This document shows positions 38,030 to 45,902 of a stretch of 64,000 bases of DNA, in pieces. Under the pieces are notes generated by a model. That model had not been told where the DNA came from and made no database searches. It worked only from the letters and a program-made list of their open reading frames with translations. Source of the stretch: Solibacteraceae bacterium (lineage in GTDB: Bacteria; Acidobacteriota; Terriglobia; Bryobacterales; Bryobacteraceae); assembly GCA_021324015.1 (NCBI GenBank), contig JAJPJX010000129.1:1-64000 (forward strand), in the 5' to 3' direction. The number at the start of each line of letters is the position of its first letter. The stretch's first letter is position 1. The translations under genes were made by a program, and so were the position numbers.

Positions 38030-38065
38030 AAAAAAAGCCCGGGCCGGCGGAGGATCCGGCCCGGG
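38030..38065 (-). terminator. Rho-independent terminator after the radical SAM gene
   Basis: Read on the minus strand, the perfect 10-bp stem CCCGGGCCGG/CCGGCCCGGG (8-base loop) is followed by GC and then seven T (38036-38030). It begins about 40 bp after the radical SAM stop codon. A second GC hairpin lies just beyond it. Confidence 0.85.
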
Positions 38066-38103
38066 GCCGTGTTAGCGGAAGCCAGCAGACAGACTGCCCC
38101 GTT

Positions 38104-39174
38104 TCAGCCCACCATCGCATCCACCAGGTGAGGCTGATAGACACAGCGCGGGTCGGCTGCCAGGTAGTCCCCGGTCAGCGCATAGGCCCGCGAGCGCGAC
38201 CCACCACAGATCTTTTTGTATTCGCAGATGCCGCACTTACCTTCGCGCAGGTCGGTGTCGCGCAGGCTGCGGAACAGTTCCGAGTTCCGGTACACGTCGG
38301 TCAGCGAATCGTGCAGCACATTGCCGGCGGTGATGGGGAGGAAGCCGCTGGGGAAGATCTCGCCAGTGTGGGAGACGAAGACAAATCCCTTGCCGTCGCT
38401 CACTCCCGCGGTCCGCCAGGCCACGCTGCGGGCATTCTCGCTTTCCGGCCGCGTGGTGTGCTCGTCCTTCATGCGCTGGGCCACGTAGCGGCGATAGTGC
38501 ATGGCTTCGGTGGTCTTGATCCCGAAGGGGGCAGTCTTCGAGAGGTTGTACATGAACTCGAAGACCTGCTCGTACTCTTCAGCCTGGAGGTCGTCTGCCT
38601 CCGCGGCGCGCCCGGTGACGATCAGGAAGAACAGGCTCCACATCTTCGTGCCAACCTCGCGCGCGATCTCCGCGACCTGCGGCAGCTTGGCCATGTTGCG
38701 GCGCGTGACGGTGGTTTGCAACTGGGTGTCCAGGCCGATCTTCTGCGCGTGCCGCAGGGCGAACATGGCGCGGTCGAAGGTCCCGGGAATGCCGCGGAAA
38801 TCGTCGTGCGTGGCCGCGTCCGGACCGTCCAGGCTGATAGCCATGCGGTTGACGCCGTTCTCCTTAAACCGTTCGATGGCCTCGGCGGTGAGCAGCGGCG
38901 TGGCGCTGGGCGTCACGTTGGTGCGCAGGCCGATCCCGGCGCTGTAGCGGATCAGGGAGTAAATGTCCGGACGCTTAAGGGGGTCCCCCCCAGTGAAAAC
39001 CATCAGCGGATCGCCGAACGTGCGGATCTGGTCCAGCAGCCGGTACCCCTCTTCCGTGGTCAGTTCATTCGGGTGCCGGTCGGGCTGGGCCGAAGCGCGG
39101 CAATGCACGCATGCCAGATCGCACGCTTGAGTCACTTCCCAGATCACCAGCAGCGGGGCCTGATCGAAGTTCAT
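38104..39174 (-). CDS. Radical SAM/SPASM protein (NirJ/AhbD-like)
   Basis: A 356-residue radical SAM enzyme. The cluster-binding motif C-x-x-x-C-x-x-C is C-D-L-A-C-V-H-C near residue 18, followed by the S-adenosylmethionine-binding G-G-D-P. The C-terminal SPASM-like part has cysteines in G-K-C-G-I-C-E-Y-K-K-I-C-G-G and a last P-R-C. The opening V-I-W-E-V-T-Q-A-C-D-L-A-C-V-H-C-R-A-S-A is that of the heme-related branch (NirJ, AhbC/AhbD and the TIGR04053-like group). A role in heme or modified-heme formation would suit a neighbourhood with 24 heme-binding motifs, but is not proven. A Crp-type palindrome is 37 bp upstream and a strong terminator follows. Confidence 0.8.
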   Translation of the reverse strand: MNFDQAPLLVIWEVTQACDLACVHCRASAQPDRHPNELTTEEGYRLLDQIRTFGDPLMVFTGGDPLKRPDIYSLIRYSAGIGLRTNVTPSATPLLTAEAIERFKENGVNRMAISLDGPDAATHDDFRGIPGTFDRAMFALRHAQKIGLDTQLQTTVTRRNMAKLPQVAEIAREVGTKMWSLFFLIVTGRAAEADDLQAEEYEQVFEFMYNLSKTAPFGIKTTEAMHYRRYVAQRMKDEHTTRPESENARSVAWRTAGVSDGKGFVFVSHTGEIFPSGFLPITAGNVLHDSLTDVYRNSELFRSLRDTDLREGKCGICEYKKICGGSRSRAYALTGDYLAADPRCVYQPHLVDAMVG

Positions 39175-39210
39175 CGTGTCTCCAGTCTATAAATGAAGGC
39201 TTAGCAATTC

Positions 39211-39226
39211 GGTGACCAAGGTCACC
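39211..39226. promoter_or_regulatory. Crp-type palindromic operator upstream of the radical SAM gene
   Basis: GGTGACCAAGGTCACC has 7-bp perfect arms and a 2-bp centre, and contains GTGA-N6-TCAC. It is the same element as at 33295-33310. It lies between the murJ stop and the radical SAM start, with only minus-strand genes around, so it should control the radical SAM gene. A TATAGA hexamer (39191-39186, minus strand) is a possible -10. Confidence 0.65.
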
Positions 39227-39266
39227 CGCGTTTCTTTTCAGTACTCAACCCGGGGAGTGGGTGAAA

Positions 39267-40856
39267 TCACGCAGCTTGCCGCGAGGGGAGGCGGGCCACC
39301 CGCCCCAGCATGGCGCGAGATTCCTCAACTCCCCACACGAAAGTCAGCGCAAAGTAGAGCAGGCCGTAGGGCCCCAGGGTCAGCAGTCCCGCCAGGATGG
39401 GGCGGTGCGTCCCGAGCACCAGCTTTGCGCCCCAGGCGGCTGCGGCGGCCAGCAGGGCCGCCAGCCAGAGCCTGGCGAGATAGGCGGGGGACAGCCCGGT
39501 GCGGCCGATGCGACGGTTTAGGCCGCGGCGCAGCAGCGTGAATTCCACCCATCCGGCCACCCCCGCGGAGGCGGTCAGGCCGGCGGCCCCCCACGACGCA
39601 TCGATGCCGATCCAGCCAGGCAGGCGCAGGGCCGCCAGGTAGCCCAGCGCGGTGGTGAGCGAAACGCGTACGATGGCGTAGCGCAGCGGCGTGCGGGTGT
39701 CCCGCAGGGCATAATAAGTGGAAGAATAGAGCCGCCCCAGCGTGGTGGCCAGCAGTCCCACGGTCGATCCCGCCAGAATGCCCCAGACGTAGACCGAATC
39801 GGCGCGGGTGAAGCGCCCGGTCTGGAGCACGGCCCCGGCCACCAGGTCGCCCAGAGCCAGAAACGCTACGGCGGAGGGCACGATGAAGAACGCGATCTGC
39901 CGCAGCCCGGCGTCCAGGCGGCGCCGCAGATAGTCGGCCACCTGCGGCGCATCCCCCAGCGCGCTGGACATCGCGGGCAATTCGGCCGCCGAGACCGACA
40001 TCCCGAACAGGCTGACCGGCAGCGTGTACAAAAGCTGTGCGTTGGAAAGGCCGGCCAGCGCGCCGGCCGGCAGATAGCTCGCCAGCAGCGTGTCCACGTA
40101 GGCGCTGATCTGCACCACGCCGCGGCTGATAAACACCGGAACGAAATTGCCGATCACGGTGCGGACGTTTTGCAGGTGCGCGTCCAGCGAGAGGCGCAGG
40201 CGGCGCGCCATGCGCAGGACCGGGGGAAGCTGCACTCCGAATTGCAGCGCGCTGCCGGCTACCGAACCCCAGGCCAGCAGCACCGCCAGCCGCTCCAGGT
40301 CCCTCCGCCCGCCATACAGCAGCAGCGTGGCGATCATCACCAGGTTCCAGATCACCGGCGCGGTGTAGGAGAGAAAGAACTTGCGGTGGCTGTTCAGAAT
40401 GCCCAGGCACCAGGCGGAAAGCACCAGGCAGCCCGCGCCCGGGAACAGAATCCTGACCAGCCGGATGGTCAGCGCGCGCTGGTCTCCGGCGAAGCCCGGG
40501 GCGATGACGTCGATCAGGTAGGGGGTGGCCAGGACACCCAGCAGGACGAGCCCCGAAGTGACCAGCGCCAGGATGGCGGCGACCGCTCCAGCCACCCGGC
40601 CGGCTTCTTCCTCGTCCTTTTGCGCCAGCAGCGCGGCGTAGACCGGGATGAACGAAGCCGAGAGCACCCCTTCGCCGAACAGGTTCTGGAGAAAATTGGG
40701 AATCCGGAAGGCGGCGTTGAAGGCGTCCGCCTGCGGCAACAGCCCGAAGTAATGCGAGAAGACCCGCAGGCGCACCAGCCCCATGAGGCGGCTGAGCAGA
40801 ATCCCCGCGGCCACCAGGAAGGCGTGACGCCCAGTGCTCTCGTGCTTCGGCTTCAC
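39267..40856 (-). CDS. murJ: Lipid II flippase MurJ
   Basis: A 529-residue MviN/MurJ homologue with about 14 membrane helices. Characteristic motifs: L-S-R-L-M-G-L-V-R near the N-terminus, A-F-R-I-P-N-F-L-Q-N-L-F-G-E-G-V-L-S-A-S-F-I-P-V-Y, and later Q-I-S-A-Y-V-D-T-L-L-A-S-Y. MurJ flips lipid II across the cytoplasmic membrane for peptidoglycan synthesis and would be essential if it is the only copy. It is 87 bp downstream of the Crp/Fnr-family gene with a GC hairpin in between, and probably has its own promoter. Confidence 0.9.
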   Translation of the reverse strand: MKPKHESTGRHAFLVAAGILLSRLMGLVRLRVFSHYFGLLPQADAFNAAFRIPNFLQNLFGEGVLSASFIPVYAALLAQKDEEEAGRVAGAVAAILALVTSGLVLLGVLATPYLIDVIAPGFAGDQRALTIRLVRILFPGAGCLVLSAWCLGILNSHRKFFLSYTAPVIWNLVMIATLLLYGGRRDLERLAVLLAWGSVAGSALQFGVQLPPVLRMARRLRLSLDAHLQNVRTVIGNFVPVFISRGVVQISAYVDTLLASYLPAGALAGLSNAQLLYTLPVSLFGMSVSAAELPAMSSALGDAPQVADYLRRRLDAGLRQIAFFIVPSAVAFLALGDLVAGAVLQTGRFTRADSVYVWGILAGSTVGLLATTLGRLYSSTYYALRDTRTPLRYAIVRVSLTTALGYLAALRLPGWIGIDASWGAAGLTASAGVAGWVEFTLLRRGLNRRIGRTGLSPAYLARLWLAALLAAAAAWGAKLVLGTHRPILAGLLTLGPYGLLYFALTFVWGVEESRAMLGRVARLPSRQAA

Positions 40857-40876
40857 CCTTCCATCAGAGCATAGAT

Positions 40877-40901
40877 CGGGCGCCGGACATGCCGGCGCCC
40901 G
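40877..40901 (-). terminator. GC-rich hairpin after the Crp/Fnr-family gene
   Basis: A perfect 10-bp stem CGGGCGCCGG/CCGGCGCCCG with a 5-base loop lies between the regulator stop (40944) and the murJ start (40856). There is no T-run, so it is a terminator-like or attenuator-like structure rather than a full intrinsic terminator. Confidence 0.5.
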
Positions 40902-40943
40902 AGGACACGAAGCGCTCGCTCCGAATTCACACGAGCAAGAAAT

Positions 40944-41621
40944 CTATAATTGCGCTTCGGCTTCGCGTTCCAGGCTGGCCCGGTCGAGGATCGTGACCTT
41001 GCGGTCCTCGATCTTGATAAGGCCCTCGGCGCGGAAGCGGGCGAGGTTGCGCGACACCACTTCCCGCACGGTTCCCAGACGCGAGGCCAGTTCCTGGTGG
41101 GTGAGGGGCAGTTCGAACTGGTTGCCGTGGGCCTGGCGCCCTGCGTCTACCAGCAGGCGCGCCAGTCTTTGGGTGACGCTGCCGAAGGTCATGCTCTCGA
41201 CTACCGACACCAGGTGCCGCAAGCGCCGCCCGACCACGGCCAGAACCTTCAGCGCCAGGTCCGGATATTGTCGGCAGACCTGGTAAAAGTCGGCCTTATG
41301 GATGAAGTAGGCGAGCACGGGATCGATGGCGCGCACCGAGGCCGGATAGGGTCCGCCGTCGAACAGCGGGAGCTCGGCTACCGTGGAGGGCGCTGTCTCG
41401 AGCGCCAGCATCATCTCCCGCCCGGAGGCGGAGGTCTTAAAGATCTTGACGGTGCCTTCGGCGATCAGGAAAATCCCCGCGCACGGCTCGCCCTCCCAGA
41501 ACAGAATCTCCTCGGCGGTGTAGCGCTTCTCGATGGCGCGCTGTGCCAGTGCCTGCACCTCGGCCTCGCCGAGACCGGAAAACAGGGGGATTTGCGTCAG
41601 GACTTCGGTCTTGTTGGGCAA
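40944..41621 (-). CDS. Crp/Fnr-family transcription regulator
   Basis: A 225-residue protein: cyclic-nucleotide-type beta-roll (~10-115; L-F-S-G-L-G-E-A-E-V, E-G-E-P-C-A-G-I-F-L-I-A-E-G), dimerisation helix, and a winged helix-turn-helix (L-T-H-Q-E-L-A-S-R-L-G-T-V-R-E-V-V-S-R-N-L). The recognition helix has R-E-V-V-S-R, matching the Crp arginine/glutamate/arginine set that reads GTGA. The N-terminal cysteine cluster of Fnr is absent, so oxygen sensing through an Fe-S cluster is unlikely; the effector is unknown. It follows the tetra-module cytochrome gene after 22 bp and is probably the last gene of the cytochrome operon. Confidence 0.9.
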   Translation of the reverse strand: MPNKTEVLTQIPLFSGLGEAEVQALAQRAIEKRYTAEEILFWEGEPCAGIFLIAEGTVKIFKTSASGREMMLALETAPSTVAELPLFDGGPYPASVRAIDPVLAYFIHKADFYQVCRQYPDLALKVLAVVGRRLRHLVSVVESMTFGSVTQRLARLLVDAGRQAHGNQFELPLTHQELASRLGTVREVVSRNLARFRAEGLIKIEDRKVTILDRASLEREAEAQL

Positions 41622-41643
41622 CTCTGCCGCCGGAATCCCGATC

Positions 41644-42753
41644 TTACTGCAATGCGTTCAGATAGGCAATCAGGTCGGACATTTGCCGCGCGTCGAACTG
41701 CGGCCAGGGCAGGTTCTTGGCCTGCATTTGCGCCAGCATGCCGGGGCCGTGGTCCCACAGGGCCGCCACCATGGAGATGGTGGAGAAGGAACCCTTCTTC
41801 GCCGCCAGGTTTGGAGCCCCGCTGGAGGGATTGTTGTGGCAGGTGGCGCAATTCTTCTCCGTGAAGACCCGCTTGCCGCGCGTTGCGCTGCCCCCTCCGC
41901 GGAAGAACTGCCGCACCCAAAGGTAGCTGACGATCTTGCGCATTTCGTCCTGCTCGAGCGCGGGGGGCGCCGGCTTCATTCTGGGCGCGTGGTTCCACAT
42001 ATCGACGGCAATGTCCGTCAGGGTGAGGTCGCGCAGGCGATTTTCCAGAGCCAGTCTTCCCACGTGGCACTTGATGCAGCCCTTGGATTGAAACAAGGCG
42101 TCGCCTCCCTGGGCTGGAGGGTACTCGAAGCCGGCCGGCAGGTTGCGTGTCTCCGGCAGGTTCCGGAGATAGACCAGGATGTCCGTCAGTTCCTGGCTGG
42201 TAAGCTGCTGCCAGGGAATCTTTTTCTGGGCAAAGGCCGCGCGCATGTTGGCGGCGTGGTTCCACATGGCCTGGACCAGGATGATGGGGTGCCCCAACGC
42301 CGTCCACTGGGCCACGGGCTTGGCGCCGGATTCCTTGGGCGTGGCGATGCCGTGGCATTCCGCGCAGTGATGCGCGGAGAACAGTTGCTTGCCGCGCCCG
42401 GCATCCCCCGGCTTGTCGAAAAAGCGCGTGGAATAGAAATAGGCAAACAGGTCCGCCGCGGCCTGCTCGCTCAACTGCCTCTTTTCCACTCCCTGGCTGC
42501 GCATGGCCGACCACATGGTGGGCGCGTGGTTCCACATCGTGCTGGCCAGCACCGCCGGGGTGAAGTCCCGGTCCACCCGCCGGCCGAGATCCGGGGCCAC
42601 TTTGCCGCCCTGCCCATTGATGCTGTGGCACTGGACGCAGGATTCGCTGCGGAACAGTTCCCGGCCGCGCTGCGAGTCTCCGGCCACTTCCTCGGCGGCA
42701 TGGGCACCCAGGATCAGCAGACTACCGAGCATCGCGAGTCGAATCGTGCGCAT
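41644..42753 (-). CDS. Four-module c-type cytochrome (4 CxxCH)
   Basis: A 369-residue periplasmic protein with signal peptide (A-M-L-G-S-L-L-I-L-G-A-H-A). It is built from four tandem class I-like monoheme modules with heme motifs C-V-Q-C-H, C-A-E-C-H, C-I-K-C-H and C-A-T-C-H. After each heme motif comes a repeated helix M-W-N-H-A-x-x-M (third copy M-W-N-H-A-P-R-M, fourth changed to L-W-D-H-G-P-G-M), whose methionine or histidine could be the distal heme ligand. Each module ends in a D-x-x-A/V-Y-L-like helix. It follows the mtrB-like gene after 9 bp. It is a good candidate for the periplasmic electron shuttle feeding the MtrA-like protein. Confidence 0.85.
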   Translation of the reverse strand: MRTIRLAMLGSLLILGAHAAEEVAGDSQRGRELFRSESCVQCHSINGQGGKVAPDLGRRVDRDFTPAVLASTMWNHAPTMWSAMRSQGVEKRQLSEQAAADLFAYFYSTRFFDKPGDAGRGKQLFSAHHCAECHGIATPKESGAKPVAQWTALGHPIILVQAMWNHAANMRAAFAQKKIPWQQLTSQELTDILVYLRNLPETRNLPAGFEYPPAQGGDALFQSKGCIKCHVGRLALENRLRDLTLTDIAVDMWNHAPRMKPAPPALEQDEMRKIVSYLWVRQFFRGGGSATRGKRVFTEKNCATCHNNPSSGAPNLAAKKGSFSTISMVAALWDHGPGMLAQMQAKNLPWPQFDARQMSDLIAYLNALQ

Positions 42754-42762
42754 GGGGGTCTC

Positions 42763-44823
42763 CTATTTGGTCAGCCTCAGGCCGGTCATGAAGATGTGGG
42801 CGCGAAAGCCCTCATACAGATAGTATGCTTCGCCAAACCCGTAATAGCGCCACTCGGCGGTCCAGAAAAGGTTCTTGCACAGCGGGAGAGCCAGTTTGGC
42901 CAACGGCTGATAATAGCTCGTGGGCCGGCTCCCCGAGGAAACCATGTAGCTGCCCCCCAGCGAGATTTTGGGGATCATGCCGGCATATGCCGGCAGCGCG
43001 AAGTCCGCCAGCACCGTGCCGGCGTGCGAGTTGTCGCGGTAGAACGAGCTCTCGGTGGCGAAATACGGACCCGCCAGGTAGTTGATATCGGAACGCAGGG
43101 TGGAACGGCTGTACTCGGCGAGCACCGTGACGCGCTTGCCGCCCGCCGGCGTCCACAGGGCGGAAACCGAGTTCTGCCGGCTCAGGAAGTCGTAGTGGAT
43201 CCCCTGGGACGGGTTCTGGTTGTTCAGGATGGAGAAGTCCGCCGAAAGAGCCAGCGTGCCGAAAGCCTGGTAGCGCGCCCGGGCGCGCGCGCGCTGGTAA
43301 TCGTACAGGCTGATGCGGAAGTAGTCCCGATCGCTCGAGGCGCCCTCGAAGTCCACGTTGAAGGAGAATTTCTGGCCGCTGTGGAAGGAAGCTCCCGCCA
43401 GACCTACCTGGCGGCGCAGTTCGCCGGATTCCAGGCCTCCGGCATTCGGGCTCAGCACGGGCGCCAGGTCCTGCCCGTCACCCCAGACATAGCGGTGCCC
43501 GCCGCGCAGTGTCAGCCGGGAGGTCACATCCACCAGCACATCCACCTGCTGCTGGTTGTAATTCATCACCAGGCGGCTTGAGAGCGGCGCGACTTGCGAC
43601 AAGCTGGCTGAATTGGGCAGCAGGAACTGTTCCGCCAACTGGCCGATGCCGGCGCTGTGCAGCCGGTCAGTGGACCAGGATTCGATGACCCGCACACGGC
43701 GCAAGGGACGCACCTCGAAGCCCAGGCTGCCGGCGGTGTGCGGCATCTTGGCCGTCGCGGTAGCCAGATCCTGCTGCCCGTTATAGAGCAGCAGGCTGCT
43801 CAGCAGCGCAAAATTCCCGGTGTTGTACTGATTGTAATGAACATCGTTGTTGGGCTGGCTGTACAGGAACTGGCCATAGACATCCATCCAGGCGAAGGGG
43901 TTGGCCGTCACCAGCACCTTGCTGTAAGTCCCGTCTCCGCGAATCCCGTAGGCCTGCAACAGGCTGCCCAGGTACAACTGCTGGCCGGCGTAGGGCGTGG
44001 TTCGGTTGCCGTAGTTCTGCGTGAGGTTGTTGTAGACCTGCTGATCGTCCTTAAAGGTCGTGCCGCCCTCTTCCAGGGTGGCATGGAAGCGCCGCAGTTC
44101 CACCCGTACGCCGCCCCGATAGGTGTTGGTCTCATCGCGCAGGAGGTCCGGCACCGGGTACTCGTTGGTGGCGTCGAGCACGAAGGTGGTGACCCCGTGG
44201 CCAGATCCGGCGTCACGGCTATACGCCAGGTACGGGGTGATCCAGTTGCCCGGAAGCAGGTCCAGTTCGAAATCGCTCATCTTCCGGCGCAAATCGTAGG
44301 AGCGCTCGTTGAGAAAGATGCCCTTGCTGGTGTCCAGCAGGGGATCGGCGAAGGATGGCAGGTAGTTGAAGTAAGCCAGGTTGCGGTAATCGAAGTTGAA
44401 GTCGTACAGGCTGCGCTTGCGGGCGGAGATGTGCGCCGTGGTGTAGGGATCGTCGCCCCAGTTGTAGCCGCGCACGTCCAGGCGGTCGAACAGGCGGTGT
44501 TTAGGATCCTGCACCGTGAAATCCAGGCCCGTGAGCTTGGGGCCTTCGCCCAAATTCACGATGCTGCGATACGCATCCAGGCTGCCGCCCACGTTGCTCA
44601 CCCAGCGGTATCCGAAATCCACACTGCCGGAGATCACCGGCTCGCCGGCGGGTACTGGAGAAGCGGCCTGCTGCTCGGACGGGGCGGCCGGCTTCGCCTC
44701 GGCGGGCGCCGCCTTCTCCTCCGGCTTCGGCTGCGCCGCCGGAGCGGGCTGCGCCTCCGGCTTGGGAGCGGCCTGCTGCCCCACGAGCGGCAGAGAAAGG
44801 AAGAGGACCAGTAGGGCTCTCAT
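42763..44823 (-). CDS. MtrB/PioB-like outer-membrane barrel (porin of a porin-cytochrome conduit)
   Basis: About 686 residues; start at the ATG at 44823, which overlaps the stop of the decaheme gene as ATGA and opens a signal peptide (A-L-L-V-L-F-L-S-L-P-L-V-G-Q). A Pro/Ala/Glu/Lys-rich linker of ~55 residues follows, then a long region of alternating aromatic beta-strands (e.g. Y-R-S-I-V-N-L-G-E-G-P, F-N-F-D-Y-R-N-L-A-Y-F), ending in the strand F-M-T-G-L-R-L-T-K. I identify it as the barrel sheath mainly from its place directly after the MtrA-like gene and its strand pattern; it lacks the N-terminal C-x-x-C of Shewanella MtrB. It would hold the MtrA-like cytochrome inside the outer membrane. 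Confidence 0.7.
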   Translation of the reverse strand: MRALLVLFLSLPLVGQQAAPKPEAQPAPAAQPKPEEKAAPAEAKPAAPSEQQAASPVPAGEPVISGSVDFGYRWVSNVGGSLDAYRSIVNLGEGPKLTGLDFTVQDPKHRLFDRLDVRGYNWGDDPYTTAHISARKRSLYDFNFDYRNLAYFNYLPSFADPLLDTSKGIFLNERSYDLRRKMSDFELDLLPGNWITPYLAYSRDAGSGHGVTTFVLDATNEYPVPDLLRDETNTYRGGVRVELRRFHATLEEGGTTFKDDQQVYNNLTQNYGNRTTPYAGQQLYLGSLLQAYGIRGDGTYSKVLVTANPFAWMDVYGQFLYSQPNNDVHYNQYNTGNFALLSSLLLYNGQQDLATATAKMPHTAGSLGFEVRPLRRVRVIESWSTDRLHSAGIGQLAEQFLLPNSASLSQVAPLSSRLVMNYNQQQVDVLVDVTSRLTLRGGHRYVWGDGQDLAPVLSPNAGGLESGELRRQVGLAGASFHSGQKFSFNVDFEGASSDRDYFRISLYDYQRARARARYQAFGTLALSADFSILNNQNPSQGIHYDFLSRQNSVSALWTPAGGKRVTVLAEYSRSTLRSDINYLAGPYFATESSFYRDNSHAGTVLADFALPAYAGMIPKISLGGSYMVSSGSRPTSYYQPLAKLALPLCKNLFWTAEWRYYGFGEAYYLYEGFRAHIFMTGLRLTK

Positions 44824-45854
44824 TTCAGGAACATCCGATCCACGTATGATCCGTGGACTTTCTGGTGGCAGATGGTGCAGTTGCGGAACCGGGGAGACCG
44901 CAGGTCGTGGAAGGCGGGCGGCACCACCCCGAGAACCGTGCCCGCCCCCGCCGTCGATAGCGGCAGGTTGGCGTGGCATTCCAGGCAGACGTAGCGGACT
45001 TCCTGGCGTGCAAGCATCCGCGGATTGGCCGACCCGTGCGGTTCATGGCAGGTCATGCATCCTTCGAACCGCACCGGCGCGTGCTCGTACGTGAAGGGAC
45101 CGCGCTTATCTCCGTGGCATTTGAAGCAGCCCGGTTCGTTGCCCGCGAAATATTGCATCTGTCCGGGGCGGAAGCCGCCGTGCGGATTGTGGCAGTCCAC
45201 GCACGACATGGCGCCTTCCGGCAGGCGGTGCTTGTACGGCAACTGGAAGCGGACCCACTGGCTGGTGTGGCAGGAGGCGCACAGTTCGTTGATGGCTGGC
45301 GCCTTGCGCGCCACCAGGCCGTTCGGACCGTTGCGATGAATGGCGTGGCAGGCGGTGCAGCTCACCTGGTTCTTGGCATGGCTGCTCTGGAGCCGTCCAA
45401 CGTGTGTAGGCTGGTTCAGGTGGCACTTCAGGCAGGTGCGGTCGGTTTGCGCCGGGGGCAGCTTTTCGGGATTCCGGATATCCGCAGCCGACGCGGACTC
45501 GGCGTGCTTGCTGCCCGGACCGTGGCAGGACTCGCAGGCATTGTTCTCAAACCCGCGCCTCTTATCGGTCTGCACTACCCAGTGGGGGTTTTTCTGAAAG
45601 GCTTTGAAGATGTCTTCGTGGCACGCCTGACAGGTTTCCGAGCCGACGTAAGTAGCCGGCTTGTTTTCCGCCGGAGGCGCCTCGGCCGGCTTGGCCTCCG
45701 CCGGCTTGCTAGCCTGGGCTTGGGCGCCGTACAGGGCAGCGCTGGAAAAGAGAGCCGCCACCAGGACGACAGCCGGGAGAAGCGCCACCGCGCTGCGGCG
45801 GCGCTTCCGAAGAGCGGCGGGAACCGGCTTGGTCGCCGGTAGCGGCCATAGCAT
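44820..45854 (-). CDS. MtrA/DmsE-like decaheme c-type cytochrome
   Basis: About 344 residues; start at the ATG at 45854 (GGAG nine bases upstream). An Arg-rich then hydrophobic signal peptide (~17-47) is followed by a Lys/Ala/Pro/Glu-rich linker. Ten CxxCH motifs then run from residue 75 to near 330: CQACH, CESCH, CLKCH, CTACH, CASCH, CVDCH, CFKCH, CMTCH, CLECH, CTICH. Ten hemes in ~260 residues, with the H-N-P-H-G and H-E-P-H-G spacers, match the DmsE/MtrA/PioA family. Such proteins form the heme wire that crosses the outer membrane inside the MtrB barrel. Its gene sits 48 bp after the mtrC-like gene and overlaps the barrel gene by 4 bp. Confidence 0.9.
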   Translation of the reverse strand: MLWPLPATKPVPAALRKRRRSAVALLPAVVLVAALFSSAALYGAQAQASKPAEAKPAEAPPAENKPATYVGSETCQACHEDIFKAFQKNPHWVVQTDKRRGFENNACESCHGPGSKHAESASAADIRNPEKLPPAQTDRTCLKCHLNQPTHVGRLQSSHAKNQVSCTACHAIHRNGPNGLVARKAPAINELCASCHTSQWVRFQLPYKHRLPEGAMSCVDCHNPHGGFRPGQMQYFAGNEPGCFKCHGDKRGPFTYEHAPVRFEGCMTCHEPHGSANPRMLARQEVRYVCLECHANLPLSTAGAGTVLGVVPPAFHDLRSPRFRNCTICHQKVHGSYVDRMFLK

Positions 45855-45902
45855 AAAGTGCGTCTCCGTAAACCAGTAGTCTAGCAACCGAATGATCCGG
45901 AA

